A stretch of 64,000 bases of DNA from NCBI GenBank assembly GCA_947039955.1, contig CAMRAC010000001.1, positions 124,001-188,000 of the forward strand, in the 5' to 3' direction. The stretch comes from an uncultured Mycoplasma sp. (GTDB lineage: Bacteria; Bacillota_I; Bacilli_A; Mycoplasmatales; Metamycoplasmataceae). This document shows, one piece after another, positions 63,846 to 64,000 of this stretch. Both the position numbers and the translations under genes were made by a program. How positions within the stretch are numbered: position 1 is the first letter of the stretch; each line of letters starts with the position of its first letter. The notes beneath the pieces are model-generated. The model was not told the DNA's origin. It saw only the letters and a program-made list of their open reading frames with translations, and did not search any database.

Positions 63846-64000
63846 ATGTTTGACACAATAGTTGCAATAGCTTCGGGCAATATAAACCAAGCCATCTCAA
63901 TAATTCGAATTAGCGGTCCTGACGCTTTTTCAATTATTTCGAAAATTTTTACAGGAAAAATTGGAGAAGACAAAAGTATTGCCTTCGGTTATATAGTTGA
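63846..64000 (+). CDS. mnmE: tRNA modification GTPase MnmE, N-terminal fragment (cut by window edge)
   Basis: MnmE works with MnmG to modify the wobble uridine of several tRNAs. The 51 visible residues match the family start: [19 protein letters not shown], then [11 protein letters not shown]. This is the folate-binding N-terminal domain. The frame runs off the right edge. The ATG at 63846 fits the family opening. Confidence 0.92.
   Translation, partial: MFDTIVAIASGNINQAISIIRISGPDAFSIISKIFTGKIGEDKSIAFGYIV

Overview
The window comes from a wall-less mollicute. The DNA is very AT-rich, and UGA is read as tryptophan throughout: conserved proteins such as Smc, PlsX, ArgS, Pgi and TsaD stay intact only if in-frame TGA codons are translated (genetic code 4). 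Lipoproteins carry Cys lipoboxes, and the gene content (AsnA, FakA, BMP lipoprotein/ABC cassette, Mycoplasma-type SRP RNA) fits the Spiroplasma/Entomoplasma/Mesoplasma/Mycoplasma mycoides branch. The species cannot be named from the sequence alone. All coordinates below use code 4, so genes run through TGA.

Region 1 (1-31.6 kb) is housekeeping, mostly on the minus strand. It holds uvrB (cut by the window edge), asnA, smc, rnc, plsX, fakA and an Asp23-like gene. Next is a seven-gene nucleoside-type ABC operon: four tandem BMP lipoproteins, a double ATPase and two permeases. An ezrA-like gene and thiI run on the plus strand, followed by a glycosyltransferase, rplK-rplA, ung, a purine-type NCS2 permease with a structured leader, a second glycosyltransferase, tsaE-tsaB-tsaD, an rpoE-like gene and argS.

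Region 2 (31.6-50.9 kb) is an accessory island rich in candidate anti-phage genes. In order it has an Abi-type HEPN protein, a GIY-YIG nuclease, an OLD-like ATPase/TOPRIM protein, a KAP NTPase, a Pycsar-like locus (two nucleotide cyclases converging on one two-TM effector, the second cyclase co-transcribed with a DUF4143-type ATPase), a HEPN-like protein, a nuclease/helicase pair resembling Hachiman, tiny Cys-rich genes, an HNH nuclease with a winged helix, several unknowns and a type II restriction-modification pair. Two loci 4 kb apart carry the same doubled palindromic operator with an identical 24-bp pitch, which suggests a shared regulator. This island is the most likely place for an undescribed system.

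Region 3 (50.9-56.8 kb) is a fast-evolving surface/membrane region. It contains a dps gene and a broken dps copy, a small membrane protein and its frameshifted paralog, an intact and a decayed lipoprotein gene, and three paralogous SHOCT-tailed membrane proteins, one of them an internal fusion.

Region 4 (56.8-64 kb) returns to housekeeping: the S4-domain yaaA and dnaN, two DnaA boxes, SRP RNA, pgi, an S1-domain protein, an orphan OmpR-like regulator, recO, tRNA-Trp(CCA), an RlmD-like methyltransferase, ychF and the start of mnmE. dnaN is not next to dnaA in this window. Many genes across the window have a TATAAT box only 6-10 nt before the start codon and no Shine-Dalgarno sequence, so leaderless transcription looks common here.
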